From positions 62,001-126,000 of the forward strand of contig CANMFM010000007.1 in NCBI GenBank assembly GCA_947497175.1: DNA of 64,000 nt, given 5' to 3'. The DNA is from an uncultured Aquimarina sp. (GTDB taxonomy: Bacteria > Bacteroidota > Bacteroidia > Flavobacteriales > Flavobacteriaceae). A program made the position numbers and the translations under genes. The notes under the pieces are model-generated. The model saw only the letters and a program-made list of their open reading frames with translations. It ran no database searches and was not told where the DNA came from. Below are positions 35,271-44,828 of this stretch, one piece after another; the first letter of the stretch is position 1; each line of letters starts with the position of its first letter.

Positions 35271-36974
35271 CTACGATCCAGACATCACTTTTTTGATAAA
35301 ATAGGAGTGACTTAGGCCTGTTTGTTTTTTAAATGCTGAAGCAAAAGTGTTTACACTCTTGTACCCTAACTCCCCGGAAATGGCTTTAATCGTATACGAT
35401 CTAAAGGTGTGATTTGTGTTTAACTGTTCAATGCAATATTTAATTCTTAATTCATTAATATAGTCATTAAAGGTTTGTTTTTTATACTCATTAATAATTT
35501 TTGATAAATAAGAAGTGTTGGTTTCGATATTTTTTGCCGTAGTATACAAGCCACAATCTGTACTCAAATAAAAGCCTGTTTGTTCTAAACCTGATAATCG
35601 CTCTAATAAATCCTTTGCTTTCTTATCTGTAATAAATTCATTTTTTGGAGTACTCATAGTTTTAGAGGTGCGCTCCTGTATTCTTTCTTTCTGCAACTCC
35701 TCAAACAAGCTTCTATTCTTATTTCTAGTTTTGATCATGTAAAATAAAATTATGACAGCAAAAAGTATAGCTAATAAAAAACCAATAGCGTATAGAAAAT
35801 TTTTAGAAACTAAATTTTTATTTCGTTTCTCAAGACTTTCCAGATCACGATCATATAATTCTTCCTGAGCATTTATGTCATTTTGATAAAGAGAATCAAC
35901 AATTTTATTGTAAACCTTAGTGTATTTGAATTGTAAACTGGTGTCCTGTAATTTTTCACCACATTTAATAGCTAATGCATAAGCCTCTTTTATTTTTTCT
36001 ACTTCAGGATTTGTTCTGATATGCAGAAAATTTTGTTCTAATAATTCTTTTGCTTCACTATATTGAGTTTGGTTATATAAACAAGTTGCGATATGAAGGT
36101 TTGCCGTAAATAAGTCAGGATTATTGTTTTTATTAAGTTTTATTATATCCGCCTTAGCGATATTGAGATAAGAAAGAGCTTTAGGATACTTTTGTTTTCC
36201 AATATACGCTTCTCCTATATTAAGATTAAAATCAATAATATACTCTGTCAAATTAAGTTTTTCGGCATATTGCAACCCTTGATAATCATATTTGAGTGCT
36301 TCGTCATAGTTACCTAGCATATAGTAGCATACACCAAATCCTTGAATGATTGAGAGGTATTTGGTATCATAATTTGCATCCGACTCGTTAGAGGATTTTT
36401 GTAGTAGTTCAAAAGCACTTTGAAAAGACATCAACGCTTTTTGAGTTTGATCAAGTCTAATCCTAATCTGGCCGATACTTACCAAATTATAAACATGGTA
36501 ATTTTTAAGATTATAGTCCTCTATAATCTTTTGAGCTCGTACATATCGCTGTAGTGCGTTTTTACGATCTCTCTTTTCCTGATACGCAGCTGCCACCAGA
36601 TATAGCCCACTTAAAATAAAACCTCCGTTTTTAATTTTTTCGGCAGCAGTTATTGCTTCATTTCCATAGTGAATTGTTGTATCAAATCTTTTATTACGAT
36701 ATGCTATGTTTCCCAAGTAATAATTAGCAAAAAATTGTATTGAGAAATTCTGATTTTCTATCCCTCTATCTAAATAGATTTTACACGCCTTTTCTGCAAG
36801 CACTAAATCTCTACTCATCATATCTAATAAAAGAGAATCTATCCTGCTCGTATTACTTTCTTTAATGATAAATTCTTTATCCCCTTCAGGAACGCTATTT
36901 TTCTGATACGAAAAACCAATACAATGGATAGAGAACACCAGTAAGTACATTATTTGTAAACGTGAAGTCCTCAT
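35271..36974 (-). CDS. TPR-AraC membrane transcription regulator
   Basis: This is a 567-residue regulator. A signal-anchor lies at the N-terminus (IMYLLVFSIHCIGF). Residues 60-380 are tetratricopeptide-like helices (for example ALKYDYQGLQYAEKL). A transmembrane helix lies near 400-420 (FLYAIGFLLAILFAVIILF). The cytosolic end is an AraC helix-turn-helix (YTTAKNIETNTSYLSKIINEY, then TIKAISGELGYKSVNTFASAF). This periplasmic-TPR plus AraC design is common in Bacteroidota and is thought to relay envelope cues to transcription. Target genes are unknown. Confidence 0.82.
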   Translation of the reverse strand: MRTSRLQIMYLLVFSIHCIGFSYQKNSVPEGDKEFIIKESNTSRIDSLLLDMMSRDLVLAEKACKIYLDRGIENQNFSIQFFANYYLGNIAYRNKRFDTTIHYGNEAITAAEKIKNGGFILSGLYLVAAAYQEKRDRKNALQRYVRAQKIIEDYNLKNYHVYNLVSIGQIRIRLDQTQKALMSFQSAFELLQKSSNESDANYDTKYLSIIQGFGVCYYMLGNYDEALKYDYQGLQYAEKLNLTEYIIDFNLNIGEAYIGKQKYPKALSYLNIAKADIIKLNKNNNPDLFTANLHIATCLYNQTQYSEAKELLEQNFLHIRTNPEVEKIKEAYALAIKCGEKLQDTSLQFKYTKVYNKIVDSLYQNDINAQEELYDRDLESLEKRNKNLVSKNFLYAIGFLLAILFAVIILFYMIKTRNKNRSLFEELQKERIQERTSKTMSTPKNEFITDKKAKDLLERLSGLEQTGFYLSTDCGLYTTAKNIETNTSYLSKIINEYKKQTFNDYINELRIKYCIEQLNTNHTFRSYTIKAISGELGYKSVNTFASAFKKQTGLSHSYFIKKVMSGS

Positions 36975-37071
36975 AAAACGTAGCTATCGTATGGTTGTAA
37001 GAAATTATTTATGGTAACTAAAATAATCGACGAGAAACTCACCGAATACTAGTTTCAAAAAAGAGATTAGG

Positions 37072-38700
37072 TTATACTTGTATCACTCCTAAATTAAATT
37101 TCTTTTCGATAGGTGAGTGATTTGCAGCTTCTATACCCATTGAGATTACATTTCTGGTTTCTAGCGGATCTATAATACCGTCAGTCCAAATTCGGGCAGC
37201 AGCATAGTATGGAGATATCTGTTTGTCGTATCGTGCTTTTATTTTATCATATAAGGCTTTTTCGTCCTCTTCAGTTATCATTTCTCCTTTTTTCTTAAGA
37301 GAAGCCGTTTCTATTTGTAGCAATACTTTTGCAGCTTGTGCTCCACCCATAACTGCCAATTCTGCACTTGGCCAGGCATAGATTAGTCTGGGATCATACG
37401 CCTTACCGCACATTGCATAATTACCGGCACCATAAGAATTACCAATAACGATCGTAAATTTTGGCACTACACTATTGCTTACTGCGTTTACCATCTTTGC
37501 TCCATCTTTAATAATACCGCCATGCTCACTTTTGCTTCCCACCATAAAACCAGTAACATCTTGTAAAAAAACAAGAGGTATTTTCTTTTGATTACAATTG
37601 GCGATAAAGCGAGTAGCTTTATCTGCAGAATCAGAATAGATTACGCCACCAAACTGCATTTCACCTTTTTTAGTTTTTACAATTTTACGTTGGTTAGCAA
37701 CAATACCTACGGCCCATCCATCAATACGTGCATAACCGGTGATGATACTTTGCCCATAACCAGCTTTATATTCTTCAAAGTCAGAATCATCAACTAATCT
37801 TTTGATGATTTCCATCATGTCATATTGCTCATTCCTAGCTTTGGGGAGTATACCGTATATTTCTTCAGGGTTTTCTTTTGGTTTAGCAGGTGTACTGCGA
37901 TTAAATCCTGCTTTCTCAAAATCACCAATTTTTGACATGATGTTTTTGATTGTATCCAGCGCATCTTTGTCGTCTTTAGCTTTATAGTCGGTAACTCCAG
38001 ATATTTCGCAATGCGTTGTTGCCCCACCCAAAGTTTCATTATCAATAGTTTCGCCTATGGCAGCTTTTACCAAATAACTTCCGGCAAGAAAAATGCTTCC
38101 GGTTTTATCAACAATTAAAGCTTCGTCACTCATAATTGGTAAATATGCTCCTCCCGCAACACAACTACCCATTACTGCCGATATTTGGGTGATCCCCATA
38201 CTACTCATCACTGCATTATTACGAAAAATTCTTCCAAAATGTTCTTTATCAGGAAAAATTTCATCCTGCATAGGAAGATATACACCTGCACTATCCACAA
38301 GATAGATAATGGGTAAATTATTTTCGATGGATAACTCTTGAGCTCTTAGGTTTTTCTTTCCGGTAATCGGAAACCAGGCACCAGCTTTTACAGTAGCGTC
38401 GTTGGCTACAACAATACATTGTTTGCCTTGTACATAACCTATTTTTACAACAACCCCACCACTAGGACACCCCCCATGCTCCTGATACATATCTTCTCCA
38501 GCAAATGCAGCAATCTCTATAGATTTAGAATCCTTGTCGAGAAGGTAATCTATTCGTTCTCTGGCGGTCATTTTACCTTTACTGTGGAGCTTTTCTATAC
38601 GTTTTTCTCCTCCACCTAATTTAACTTTAGAAAGCCTCTGTTTTAATTCTGACACCAAAAGTTTATTGTGGTCTTCGTTTTTATTGAAGTTTATATCCAT
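37072..38700 (-). CDS. Acyl-CoA carboxylase, carboxyltransferase beta subunit
   Basis: This is a 542-residue carboxyltransferase of the methylcrotonyl/propionyl-CoA carboxylase beta family. It has GGCPSGGVV-like acyl-CoA-binding sequences (near 60), the SCVAGGAYLP crotonase-fold motif, and the C-terminal half VTGFMVGSKSEHGGIIKDGAKM and GAGNYAMCG. The C-terminal IDPLETRNVISMGIEAA is typical of MCC-beta. No biotin carboxylase/carrier subunit is in the window, so the alpha partner is encoded elsewhere. The start at 38700 is chosen over an extension through an 8-nt repeat. Confidence 0.85.
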   Translation of the reverse strand: MDINFNKNEDHNKLLVSELKQRLSKVKLGGGEKRIEKLHSKGKMTARERIDYLLDKDSKSIEIAAFAGEDMYQEHGGCPSGGVVVKIGYVQGKQCIVVANDATVKAGAWFPITGKKNLRAQELSIENNLPIIYLVDSAGVYLPMQDEIFPDKEHFGRIFRNNAVMSSMGITQISAVMGSCVAGGAYLPIMSDEALIVDKTGSIFLAGSYLVKAAIGETIDNETLGGATTHCEISGVTDYKAKDDKDALDTIKNIMSKIGDFEKAGFNRSTPAKPKENPEEIYGILPKARNEQYDMMEIIKRLVDDSDFEEYKAGYGQSIITGYARIDGWAVGIVANQRKIVKTKKGEMQFGGVIYSDSADKATRFIANCNQKKIPLVFLQDVTGFMVGSKSEHGGIIKDGAKMVNAVSNSVVPKFTIVIGNSYGAGNYAMCGKAYDPRLIYAWPSAELAVMGGAQAAKVLLQIETASLKKKGEMITEEDEKALYDKIKARYDKQISPYYAAARIWTDGIIDPLETRNVISMGIEAANHSPIEKKFNLGVIQV

Positions 38701-38736
38701 TTGTGTATTTATGTATTTATGTATTTGTGTATTTGT
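38697..38736. repeat. 8-nt tandem repeat at the start of the carboxyltransferase gene
   Basis: Four units GTATTTAT or GTATTTGT (38705-38736) preceded by a degenerate unit CCATTTGT that contains the start codon (plus CAT 38698-38700). Because the unit is 8 nt, gain or loss of a unit changes the spacing and frame of the upstream leader. Confidence 0.7.
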
Positions 38737-39117
38737 GGGTATTGTTTGCACGAAAATACAAAAAACGTACAGTTTTTAGAATGATAATAATCTATTTTAA
38801 AAAGCAGTATGAATATGTTTTAATAATATTTCTTAATTTGTTGATTAATAATTTGATTATTAGTTTTTTAGTTCCTTATTTTGATAATTCAGTAGACAAT
38901 TGTGAGTAATTCGTATGGAAAAAAATTGGATGACAATTTGCACAAGCCGATCTATTTTTAAAGAAAAAATCAATTTTCAAATAGCTGTAAAACAGTTAGT
39001 AAGATATTTTAGCAATTGAAGAACTCTATAAAAGCCTTTTTTTGACGATAAAATGCCGATATTTGCACGTACTTATTTTTAATAATGCGAGTACTAAATT
39101 AAACTAAATGACAATTT
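38737..39117. other. 381 bp intergenic region, no gene supported
   Basis: AT-rich, between the carboxyltransferase gene (minus) and the small membrane protein (plus). A 34-codon frame at 38915-39019 exists but has no recognisable features. A near-consensus box GATATTTG at 39058-39065 may serve the plus-strand ettA unit. Confidence 0.5.
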
Positions 39118-39300
39118 ATGGGAATGAATAAAAATACTGTGTTGGCTTGGGCTACATTTATAATGATCCTTGCAGGATTAGGACTGATCGCTTTAGGAGC
39201 ATTTAGATATAGAGATGTTTCTGGTTGGGGATTTGCAGCTGTTGGATTAGGATTTCTTGCAAATGCTTGGGTATTTAATGCTTTAAAAGGAAGAGTATAA
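39118..39300 (+). CDS. Small membrane protein, CAL67264 family
   Basis: This is a 60-residue protein with two hydrophobic helices: LAWATFIMILAGLGLIALGAF and WGFAAVGLGFLANAWVF, connected by RYRDVSG. It resembles the CAL67264 family of small Flavobacteriaceae membrane proteins. The function is unknown. The ettA start codon is 35 bp downstream on the same strand, a conserved pairing as far as I recall, so cotranscription is likely. Confidence 0.75.
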   Translation: MGMNKNTVLAWATFIMILAGLGLIALGAFRYRDVSGWGFAAVGLGFLANAWVFNALKGRV

Positions 39301-39335
39301 CTCTACCAAAACAATAAAAAATAATTTAGAGGCTT

Positions 39336-41027
39336 ATGTCAGACGATAAAAAAGTTATCTTTTCAATGTCCGGTGTTAGTAAAACGTATAAAAGCGCTAA
39401 CACACCGGTACTCAAAAATATTTATTTAAGCTTTTTCTACGGGGCTAAAATCGGAATCCTTGGTCTTAATGGTTCTGGTAAATCAACATTACTTAAAATT
39501 ATAGCAGGCGTAGATAAAAACTACCAAGGTGATGTTGTTTTTGCTTCAGGATACTCTGTTGGTTTTTTAGAACAAGAACCACAATTGGATCCTGAAAAAA
39601 CGGTCCTTGATATCGTTAAAGAGGGGGTAGCAGAAACGGTAGCCGTCTTAGATGAGTACAATAAGATTAATGATATGTTTGGTTTACCGGAAGTCTATGA
39701 AAATCCTGATAAAATGCAGGAGCTTATGGATAAACAAGCTAATCTGCAAGATCAGATTGATGCTAGCAATGCGTGGGAACTAGACACCAAACTGGAAATA
39801 GCAATGGATGCTTTACGAACTCCGGATTCTGATAAAAAGATAGGAGTTTTGTCTGGTGGTGAAAAAAGGAGAGTTGCACTATGTCGTCTCCTGTTGCAAG
39901 AACCAGATGTGTTGTTATTGGATGAACCCACCAATCACTTGGATGCAGAATCAGTACATTGGCTAGAGCACCATCTACAGCAATATAAAGGGACTGTTAT
40001 TGCGGTGACCCACGACCGTTACTTCTTGGATAATGTGGCAGGTTGGATATTAGAATTAGATAGAGGAGAAGGAATACCCTGGAAAGGAAATTACTCTTCA
40101 TGGCTAGATCAAAAATCAAAACGTTTAGCACAGGAGCAAAAACAAGCTTCTAAACGTCAAAAAACCTTAGAGAGAGAGTTGGAATGGGTACGTATGGCTC
40201 CAAAAGGACGTCAGGCGAAGCAAAAGGCTCGTCTAAGTAATTATGATAAGTTATTAAATCAAGATCAAAAACAAGTCGATGAAAAGCTTGAAATCTATAT
40301 CCCAAATGGTCCTCGACTTGGAACAAATGTTATCGAAGCTAGTGGTGTAAGCAAAGCCTATGGCGATAAACTACTGTATGAAGACCTGAATTTTAATCTG
40401 CCCCAAGCCGGGATTGTTGGAATCATCGGTCCAAATGGCGCTGGAAAGACAACTATTTTTAAAATGATCATGGGAGAGGAGCAAGCCGATAAAGGAAGCT
40501 TTACTGTTGGCGATACTTCTAAAATTGCATATGTAGATCAAAATCATAGCAATATAGATCCAGAAAAAACGATTTGGCAAAACTTTAGTGATGAGCAGGA
40601 ATTAATTATGATGGGTGGCCGACAAGTTAATTCGCGAGCATACTTGAGTAGATTTAATTTCAGCGGAAGCGAACAAAACAAAAAGGTGACTACATTATCG
40701 GGTGGAGAAAGAAACCGTTTACATCTAGCAATGACCTTAAAAGAAGAAGGTAATGTATTACTTTTAGACGAACCCACTAATGACTTAGATGTCAATACGT
40801 TAAGAGCTTTAGAAGAAGGGCTCGAAAACTTTGCGGGATGTGCTGTGGTCATCTCTCACGACCGCTGGTTTTTGGATCGTATTTGTACGCATATTTTAGC
40901 TTTCGAAGGAGACTCGCAGGTATATTTCTTCGAAGGAAGTTTTTCTGATTACGAAGAAAATAAGAAAAAACGTTTGGGTGGTGATTTATTGCCAAAACGA
41001 ATTAAGTACAAGAAGTTAGTTAGATAA
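39336..41027 (+). CDS. ettA: Energy-dependent translational throttle protein EttA
   Basis: This is a 563-residue ABC-F ATPase that acts on the ribosomal E site and gates the first peptide bond according to ATP level. Two nucleotide-binding domains are intact: Walker A GLNGSGKST (about 45) and GPNGAGKTT (about 368), signatures LSGGEKRR and LSGGERNR, and Walker B segments LLLDEPTNHLD and LLLDEPTNDLD. The linker (P-site tRNA-interaction motif) region around KQASKRQKTLERELEW is present, and the C-terminal RRLGG-like GGDLLPKRIKYKKL is typical. No membrane domain. Confidence 0.93.
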   Translation: MSDDKKVIFSMSGVSKTYKSANTPVLKNIYLSFFYGAKIGILGLNGSGKSTLLKIIAGVDKNYQGDVVFASGYSVGFLEQEPQLDPEKTVLDIVKEGVAETVAVLDEYNKINDMFGLPEVYENPDKMQELMDKQANLQDQIDASNAWELDTKLEIAMDALRTPDSDKKIGVLSGGEKRRVALCRLLLQEPDVLLLDEPTNHLDAESVHWLEHHLQQYKGTVIAVTHDRYFLDNVAGWILELDRGEGIPWKGNYSSWLDQKSKRLAQEQKQASKRQKTLERELEWVRMAPKGRQAKQKARLSNYDKLLNQDQKQVDEKLEIYIPNGPRLGTNVIEASGVSKAYGDKLLYEDLNFNLPQAGIVGIIGPNGAGKTTIFKMIMGEEQADKGSFTVGDTSKIAYVDQNHSNIDPEKTIWQNFSDEQELIMMGGRQVNSRAYLSRFNFSGSEQNKKVTTLSGGERNRLHLAMTLKEEGNVLLLDEPTNDLDVNTLRALEEGLENFAGCAVVISHDRWFLDRICTHILAFEGDSQVYFFEGSFSDYEENKKKRLGGDLLPKRIKYKKLVR

Positions 41028-41144
41028 TAATTTGGTCAACCGAGTGTTAAACAACTACTTTGCTGTAGGGGGATGAATATTGATAAAATATTTGAGCTTT
41101 CTAAGAAAAGTACGTAACAACTTATAGACTCATAAACTGTAAAA

Positions 41145-41837
41145 ATGCCGTTAAGTAAAATTAAAGTCATTGCATTTGATGCCGATGACACACTTTGGGT
41201 CAATGAAACTATATTTAGAAAGGCAGAAGAAGAATTTTGCGACCTTTTAGATGATTATATGCCAAAAGAACAGGCAAATAAACTTCTTTTTGATATAGAA
41301 ATGCAAAATTTACCAATTTACGGGTATGGTATTAAACCTTTTACGCTGTCGTTAATAGAAGCTGCAATCAAGATTTCTAACGGAAATATGAATGTTGATC
41401 TGGTAGAAAAGCTAATTGCGAAAGGTAAACAAATGCTTCAGGAACCTATAGAATTGATTGATGGTATTGATGAAACTTTGAAAGAATTATCTACCCGATA
41501 TCGTTTAGTGATGGCTACCAAAGGAGATTTACTGGATCAGGAACGTAAATTAATTCACTCGGGTTTGGAGAACTATTTTCATCACATCGAAATCGTATCT
41601 GATAAAACCGAAAAGCAGTATAGTAAGCTTGTTAAACATTTGGATATTGCCGAAGAAGAATTTTTAATGGTAGGAAACTCTCTTAAATCCGATATTTTAC
41701 CAGTTTTAAATATCGGGGCACATGCATTTCATATTCCGTTTCATATGACTTGGGCTCATGAGGTGGTAAACGGAGAGATAAAACATCCTAATTTTAAAAG
41801 TTTTACAAAGGCCAGTGAACTATTAGAGATACTATAA
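41145..41837 (+). CDS. HAD family hydrolase
   Basis: This is a 230-residue haloacid-dehalogenase-fold phosphatase. Motif I is AFDADDTLWVNE (Asp11 nucleophile, Asp13 acid), motif II is VMATKGDL, and the late GNSLKSDILPVLNIG is motif IV. The insertion between motifs is a helical C1 cap. Substrate cannot be deduced. The CAT-like gene starts 1 bp after its stop codon (TAAAATG), so the two are cotranscribed and probably translationally coupled. Confidence 0.85.
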   Translation: MPLSKIKVIAFDADDTLWVNETIFRKAEEEFCDLLDDYMPKEQANKLLFDIEMQNLPIYGYGIKPFTLSLIEAAIKISNGNMNVDLVEKLIAKGKQMLQEPIELIDGIDETLKELSTRYRLVMATKGDLLDQERKLIHSGLENYFHHIEIVSDKTEKQYSKLVKHLDIAEEEFLMVGNSLKSDILPVLNIGAHAFHIPFHMTWAHEVVNGEIKHPNFKSFTKASELLEIL

Positions 41838-41838
41838 A

Positions 41839-42468
41839 ATGAGAACCAAACTAGACTTAAATTCCTGGAATAGAAAAGAGCATTTTAAGTTTTTCGGAAG
41901 TTTTGACGAACCTTTTTTTGGGATTACTACTACGGTAGATTTTACCAAAGGGTATCAAAAGATACAGGACTTGGGGTATCCTTATTTTCTTTTTTATTTA
42001 CATAAGTCACTGATGGCAGCTAATAGTGTTGAAGCCTTTCGATATCGCATAGAAAATGATGAAGTATTTATCTACGACAAAATTCATGCATCACCCACTA
42101 TCGGTAGAGAGGATCATACTTTTGGATTTTCATTTATGGAATTTAAGGAAGATTTTGAAACGTTTGTTTCAGAATCCAAGAAAGAAATAGAAGATGTAAA
42201 AAATAGTACAGGTCTCAGGCATACAGATAATGCCAAGCGCATTGATACAATTCATTTTTCATCTATACCGTGGTATACCTTTACAGGTCTTACACATGCC
42301 AGGCATTTTCAATTTGTAGATAGTGTTCCGAAGATTTCTTTCGGAAAATATACGAAGACAGATAATAAGCTTCTTTTACCTATTGCGGTCAATGTACATC
42401 ATGCATTGGCAGATGGTTATCATGTGGGAGCCTATCTAGAAGAATTTCAGAGCTTATTAAATGAATAA
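41839..42468 (+). CDS. Chloramphenicol acetyltransferase-like protein
   Basis: This is a 209-residue protein of the CAT (type A) fold. The catalytic His lies in VNVHHALADGYHVG near the C-terminus, the hallmark HHxxxDGxH. An Asp/Arg pair and the N-terminal RxxFxFF-type start (EHFKFFGSFDEPFFGI) match CAT relatives. Chromosomal homologues without resistance phenotype are frequent, so drug resistance is not proven. Coupling with a HAD phosphatase suggests a metabolic or modification role instead. Confidence 0.82.
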   Translation: MRTKLDLNSWNRKEHFKFFGSFDEPFFGITTTVDFTKGYQKIQDLGYPYFLFYLHKSLMAANSVEAFRYRIENDEVFIYDKIHASPTIGREDHTFGFSFMEFKEDFETFVSESKKEIEDVKNSTGLRHTDNAKRIDTIHFSSIPWYTFTGLTHARHFQFVDSVPKISFGKYTKTDNKLLLPIAVNVHHALADGYHVGAYLEEFQSLLNE

Positions 42469-42557
42469 GGATGAGCGGTGAAGCTGGAGCAGGAGCAAGA
42501 TCAACATCAACATATTTTCAAATGTATTATTCCTCTTTTTTTGAATAGAGTAGTTAC

Positions 42558-43163
42558 TTAAGGCTGTGGATCATCAAGTTGAAGTTCTTTAACTTCTCCT
42601 GATTGCATATCACCCAGAAAAATATCGCCAATTCTTACTCGAATTAACCGTAGCGTGGGATAGCCAACAGCAGAGGTCATTTTACGTACTTGCCTAAACT
42701 TACCTTCTTTTAAAGTAATTGATATCCAACTGGTTGGGCCGTGTCTATCATCTCTTATTTTTCTTGCTCTATCAGGAAATTCAGGAACCGTATTGAGTAC
42801 TCTAGCCTTGCAGGGTACCGTTATATACTTTTTACCATCAAACCCAATCTCAACACCCTGAACAAGAGTATCGATGGCTTCGGTAGTAATGTCTCCATCC
42901 AGTTGCGCATAATATTCTTTTTCAATACCACTGCTACATATATGATTGCTTGTCTTGCCGTTAGTGGTTAATAATAACAACCCTTCAGACTTTTCGTCCA
43001 GTCGGCCTATAGCCATAATACCCTTTGGGAAGTCAAATAATTCACCAAGAAGTTTTTTTGAATTTTGTTTTTGTCCATTATTTATAAACTGACTTAAGTA
43101 TCCGTAGGGTTTATACATGGCAAAATGTCTGTGTAAACTTTGTCTTTCAGAATAAACTTTCAT
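42558..43163 (-). CDS. 23S rRNA pseudouridine synthase, RluE-like
   Basis: This is a 201-residue enzyme of the RsuA/RluB/RluE/RluF family without an S4 domain. The catalytic Asp is in AIGRLDEKSEGLLLLT (GRLD motif, near 57-60). Other motifs are KEYYAQLDG, RKIRDDRHGPTSW and EGKFRQVRKMTSAVGYPTLRLIRVRIG. The short length and lack of an N-terminal S4 domain best match RluE, which modifies 23S rRNA U2457, so the gene is likely rluE. A -7 box at 43212-43219 lies upstream. Confidence 0.82.
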   Translation of the reverse strand: MKVYSERQSLHRHFAMYKPYGYLSQFINNGQKQNSKKLLGELFDFPKGIMAIGRLDEKSEGLLLLTTNGKTSNHICSSGIEKEYYAQLDGDITTEAIDTLVQGVEIGFDGKKYITVPCKARVLNTVPEFPDRARKIRDDRHGPTSWISITLKEGKFRQVRKMTSAVGYPTLRLIRVRIGDIFLGDMQSGEVKELQLDDPQP

Positions 43164-43478
43164 TCAAACGTTTTTTAATCAAAATCTTGAAATAAGAACT
43201 TTATACTGCGACAAATTTACAATTTAGTTTACGTGAATCTGAGTAACTTCAGAATAATTCAATCAGCAAAAGAGTTTTTTAATCAAAAAGGAAAACTTAC
43301 CTTTGTTTAGATTTCAGTAAATTTTTTAGAATTCAGAAAATATATTGTTACCAGTTATTGCAACAACTAGGTAAATTATTCGGTAAATCAATTTTGTATA
43401 TTGTCATTTTCCAATTATTCGTTTAGTATTTCAATGACAACCATCATTATGGTTTAACAAAAACAGTAAAAAAAGCGA
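43164..43478. other. 315 bp divergent intergenic region
   Basis: Between the RluE-like gene (minus) and the cold-shock-domain gene (plus). Apart from the minus-strand -7 box no gene or clear hairpin was seen. A long AT-rich leader may precede the cold-shock-domain ATG, since no exact TAnnTTTG lies close to it. Confidence 0.4.
43212..43219 (-). promoter_or_regulatory. -7 box of the RluE-like gene
   Basis: The minus strand reads TAAATTTG, exact TAnnTTTG, 49 bp upstream of the ATG at 43163. No clear -33 element. Confidence 0.4.
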
Positions 43479-43928
43479 ATGGCAAAATCACAACAGACAT
43501 TTAGTAAAATTGAAAAAGAAAAAAAGAAGCAGAAGAAGCGCGAAGAAAAGCAGAAAAAGAGAGAAGAACGAAAATTAAACTCGAATAAAGGAAGCGGACT
43601 TGATAGCATGATTGCTTATGTGGATGAAAATGGATTCAGGACTGACACTCCGCCAGATCCAAGTAAGAAGAAAAAAATCAAAGCAGAAAATATTGAAATA
43701 GGCGTTCCTAAACGAGAAAAAGAAGAGTTTGATCCTGTGCGTAAAGGAAAAGTAGCATTTTATAATGATTCTAAAGGATACGGTTTTATTAATGATCAAG
43801 AAACTCAAGAACGATATTTTGTTCATGTAAATGGTATCTTACAGGAGATTAAAGAAAATGATAACGTTACTTTTGAGCTTGAAAAAGGCCCTAAAGGTTT
43901 GATTGCGGTACAGGTTAAAAAGATATAA
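43479..43928 (+). CDS. Cold shock domain protein with basic N-terminal extension
   Basis: This is a 149-residue RNA-binding protein. The first 45 residues are extremely Lys/Glu/Arg-rich (KEKKKQKKREEKQKKRE), probably a long charged helix. The last 65 residues are a cold shock domain: RKGKVAFYNDSKGYGFIND (RNP1 KGYGFI) and YFVHVNGI (RNP2-like). Classic CspA has only 70 residues, so this is the Bacteroidota two-part type, whose function has been linked to RNA chaperoning. It is monocistronic. Confidence 0.88.
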   Translation: MAKSQQTFSKIEKEKKKQKKREEKQKKREERKLNSNKGSGLDSMIAYVDENGFRTDTPPDPSKKKKIKAENIEIGVPKREKEEFDPVRKGKVAFYNDSKGYGFINDQETQERYFVHVNGILQEIKENDNVTFELEKGPKGLIAVQVKKI

Positions 43929-43946
43929 TTAAATTCTTTTACATAT

Positions 43947-44744
43947 TTAGGGGTTTTGGGGATACCAGTCTAATTGCACCACTTCGATATTAGGATCTTT
44001 GGATACGATTTCCTTAAATTTTTGTACATCACTTAATCCATTAGCACCGCGATAGTGATAAGGGTATACTTGTTTTGGTTTAAAATCTAATACCGCATCG
44101 GCTGCACTTTCTACTGTCATGGTATAGGGTAAGTTCATACATATAAAAGCTTTGTCTATATATTGTAAAGCTCTCATCTCTGGAATATCTTCGGTATCAC
44201 CAGAAAAATATATACGCTCTTTCCCTAATGTAATTACATAGCCGTTACCTCTTCCTTTTTCATGAAATTTTAAAGCTTCTTCTCTAAGGTTATACATTGG
44301 TATTGCTTCTATGGATACCCCTTGTATTTCTTTGGTTTCGCCATTATTGATAATCACTATTTTCTCGGTATAGTGAGCAGGTAGTTTTTCTGCAACAGCC
44401 TGTGGCACTACAATTTCAGCTTTAGAGAGATTTAGACTATCTAACGTATCAATATTCATATGATCTCCATGAATATCAGTAATTAAAATAAGGTTAGGAA
44501 GTTTTTTGTCTTTAAAGGCTTTGGTACCTCCTGTAGGATCTATATAAATAATTTTTTCTTTCCACTCAACAATTGTTGTTGCGTGACTAATAGGATCAAT
44601 AGTAATATCACCTACTGGTTTTTGAGGTTGTTTCGCAAGGATTACTTCGGTTTCATTAATGTTTTCGACATCTTCTTTTTTCTGTGATTTACAACTGATT
44701 ACAAAAAAACAAAGTATGAAGATATTTAGGGAGAAAAGTTTCAT
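43947..44744 (-). CDS. MBL-fold metallo-hydrolase lipoprotein
   Basis: This is a 265-residue exported protein. The lipoprotein signal is FFVISCKSQ (Cys18). The mature part is a metallo-beta-lactamase fold of the UlaG-like type: ITDIHGDHMN (metal ligands Asp/His), FSGDTEDIPEM and the late VYPYHYRGANGLSD. Because of the signal it acts in the periplasm, unlike the cytoplasmic UPF0173 member in the men operon. Substrate unknown. It is convergent with the cold-shock-domain gene. Confidence 0.82.
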   Translation of the reverse strand: MKLFSLNIFILCFFVISCKSQKKEDVENINETEVILAKQPQKPVGDITIDPISHATTIVEWKEKIIYIDPTGGTKAFKDKKLPNLILITDIHGDHMNIDTLDSLNLSKAEIVVPQAVAEKLPAHYTEKIVIINNGETKEIQGVSIEAIPMYNLREEALKFHEKGRGNGYVITLGKERIYFSGDTEDIPEMRALQYIDKAFICMNLPYTMTVESAADAVLDFKPKQVYPYHYRGANGLSDVQKFKEIVSKDPNIEVVQLDWYPQNP

Positions 44745-44828
44745 ATGGGATAATTTTGCTTATTATGTGTAAAAGATAAGAATAATCATTCAATAAGTTT
44801 GTGTGAACTGCAGGATCTTAACCAGATA

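Noticed and set aside
38915..39019. 34-codon frame on the plus strand in the carboxyltransferase-ettA spacer
   Set aside because: No promoter, no recognisable features, no terminator; random frames of this length are expected in AT-rich spacer.
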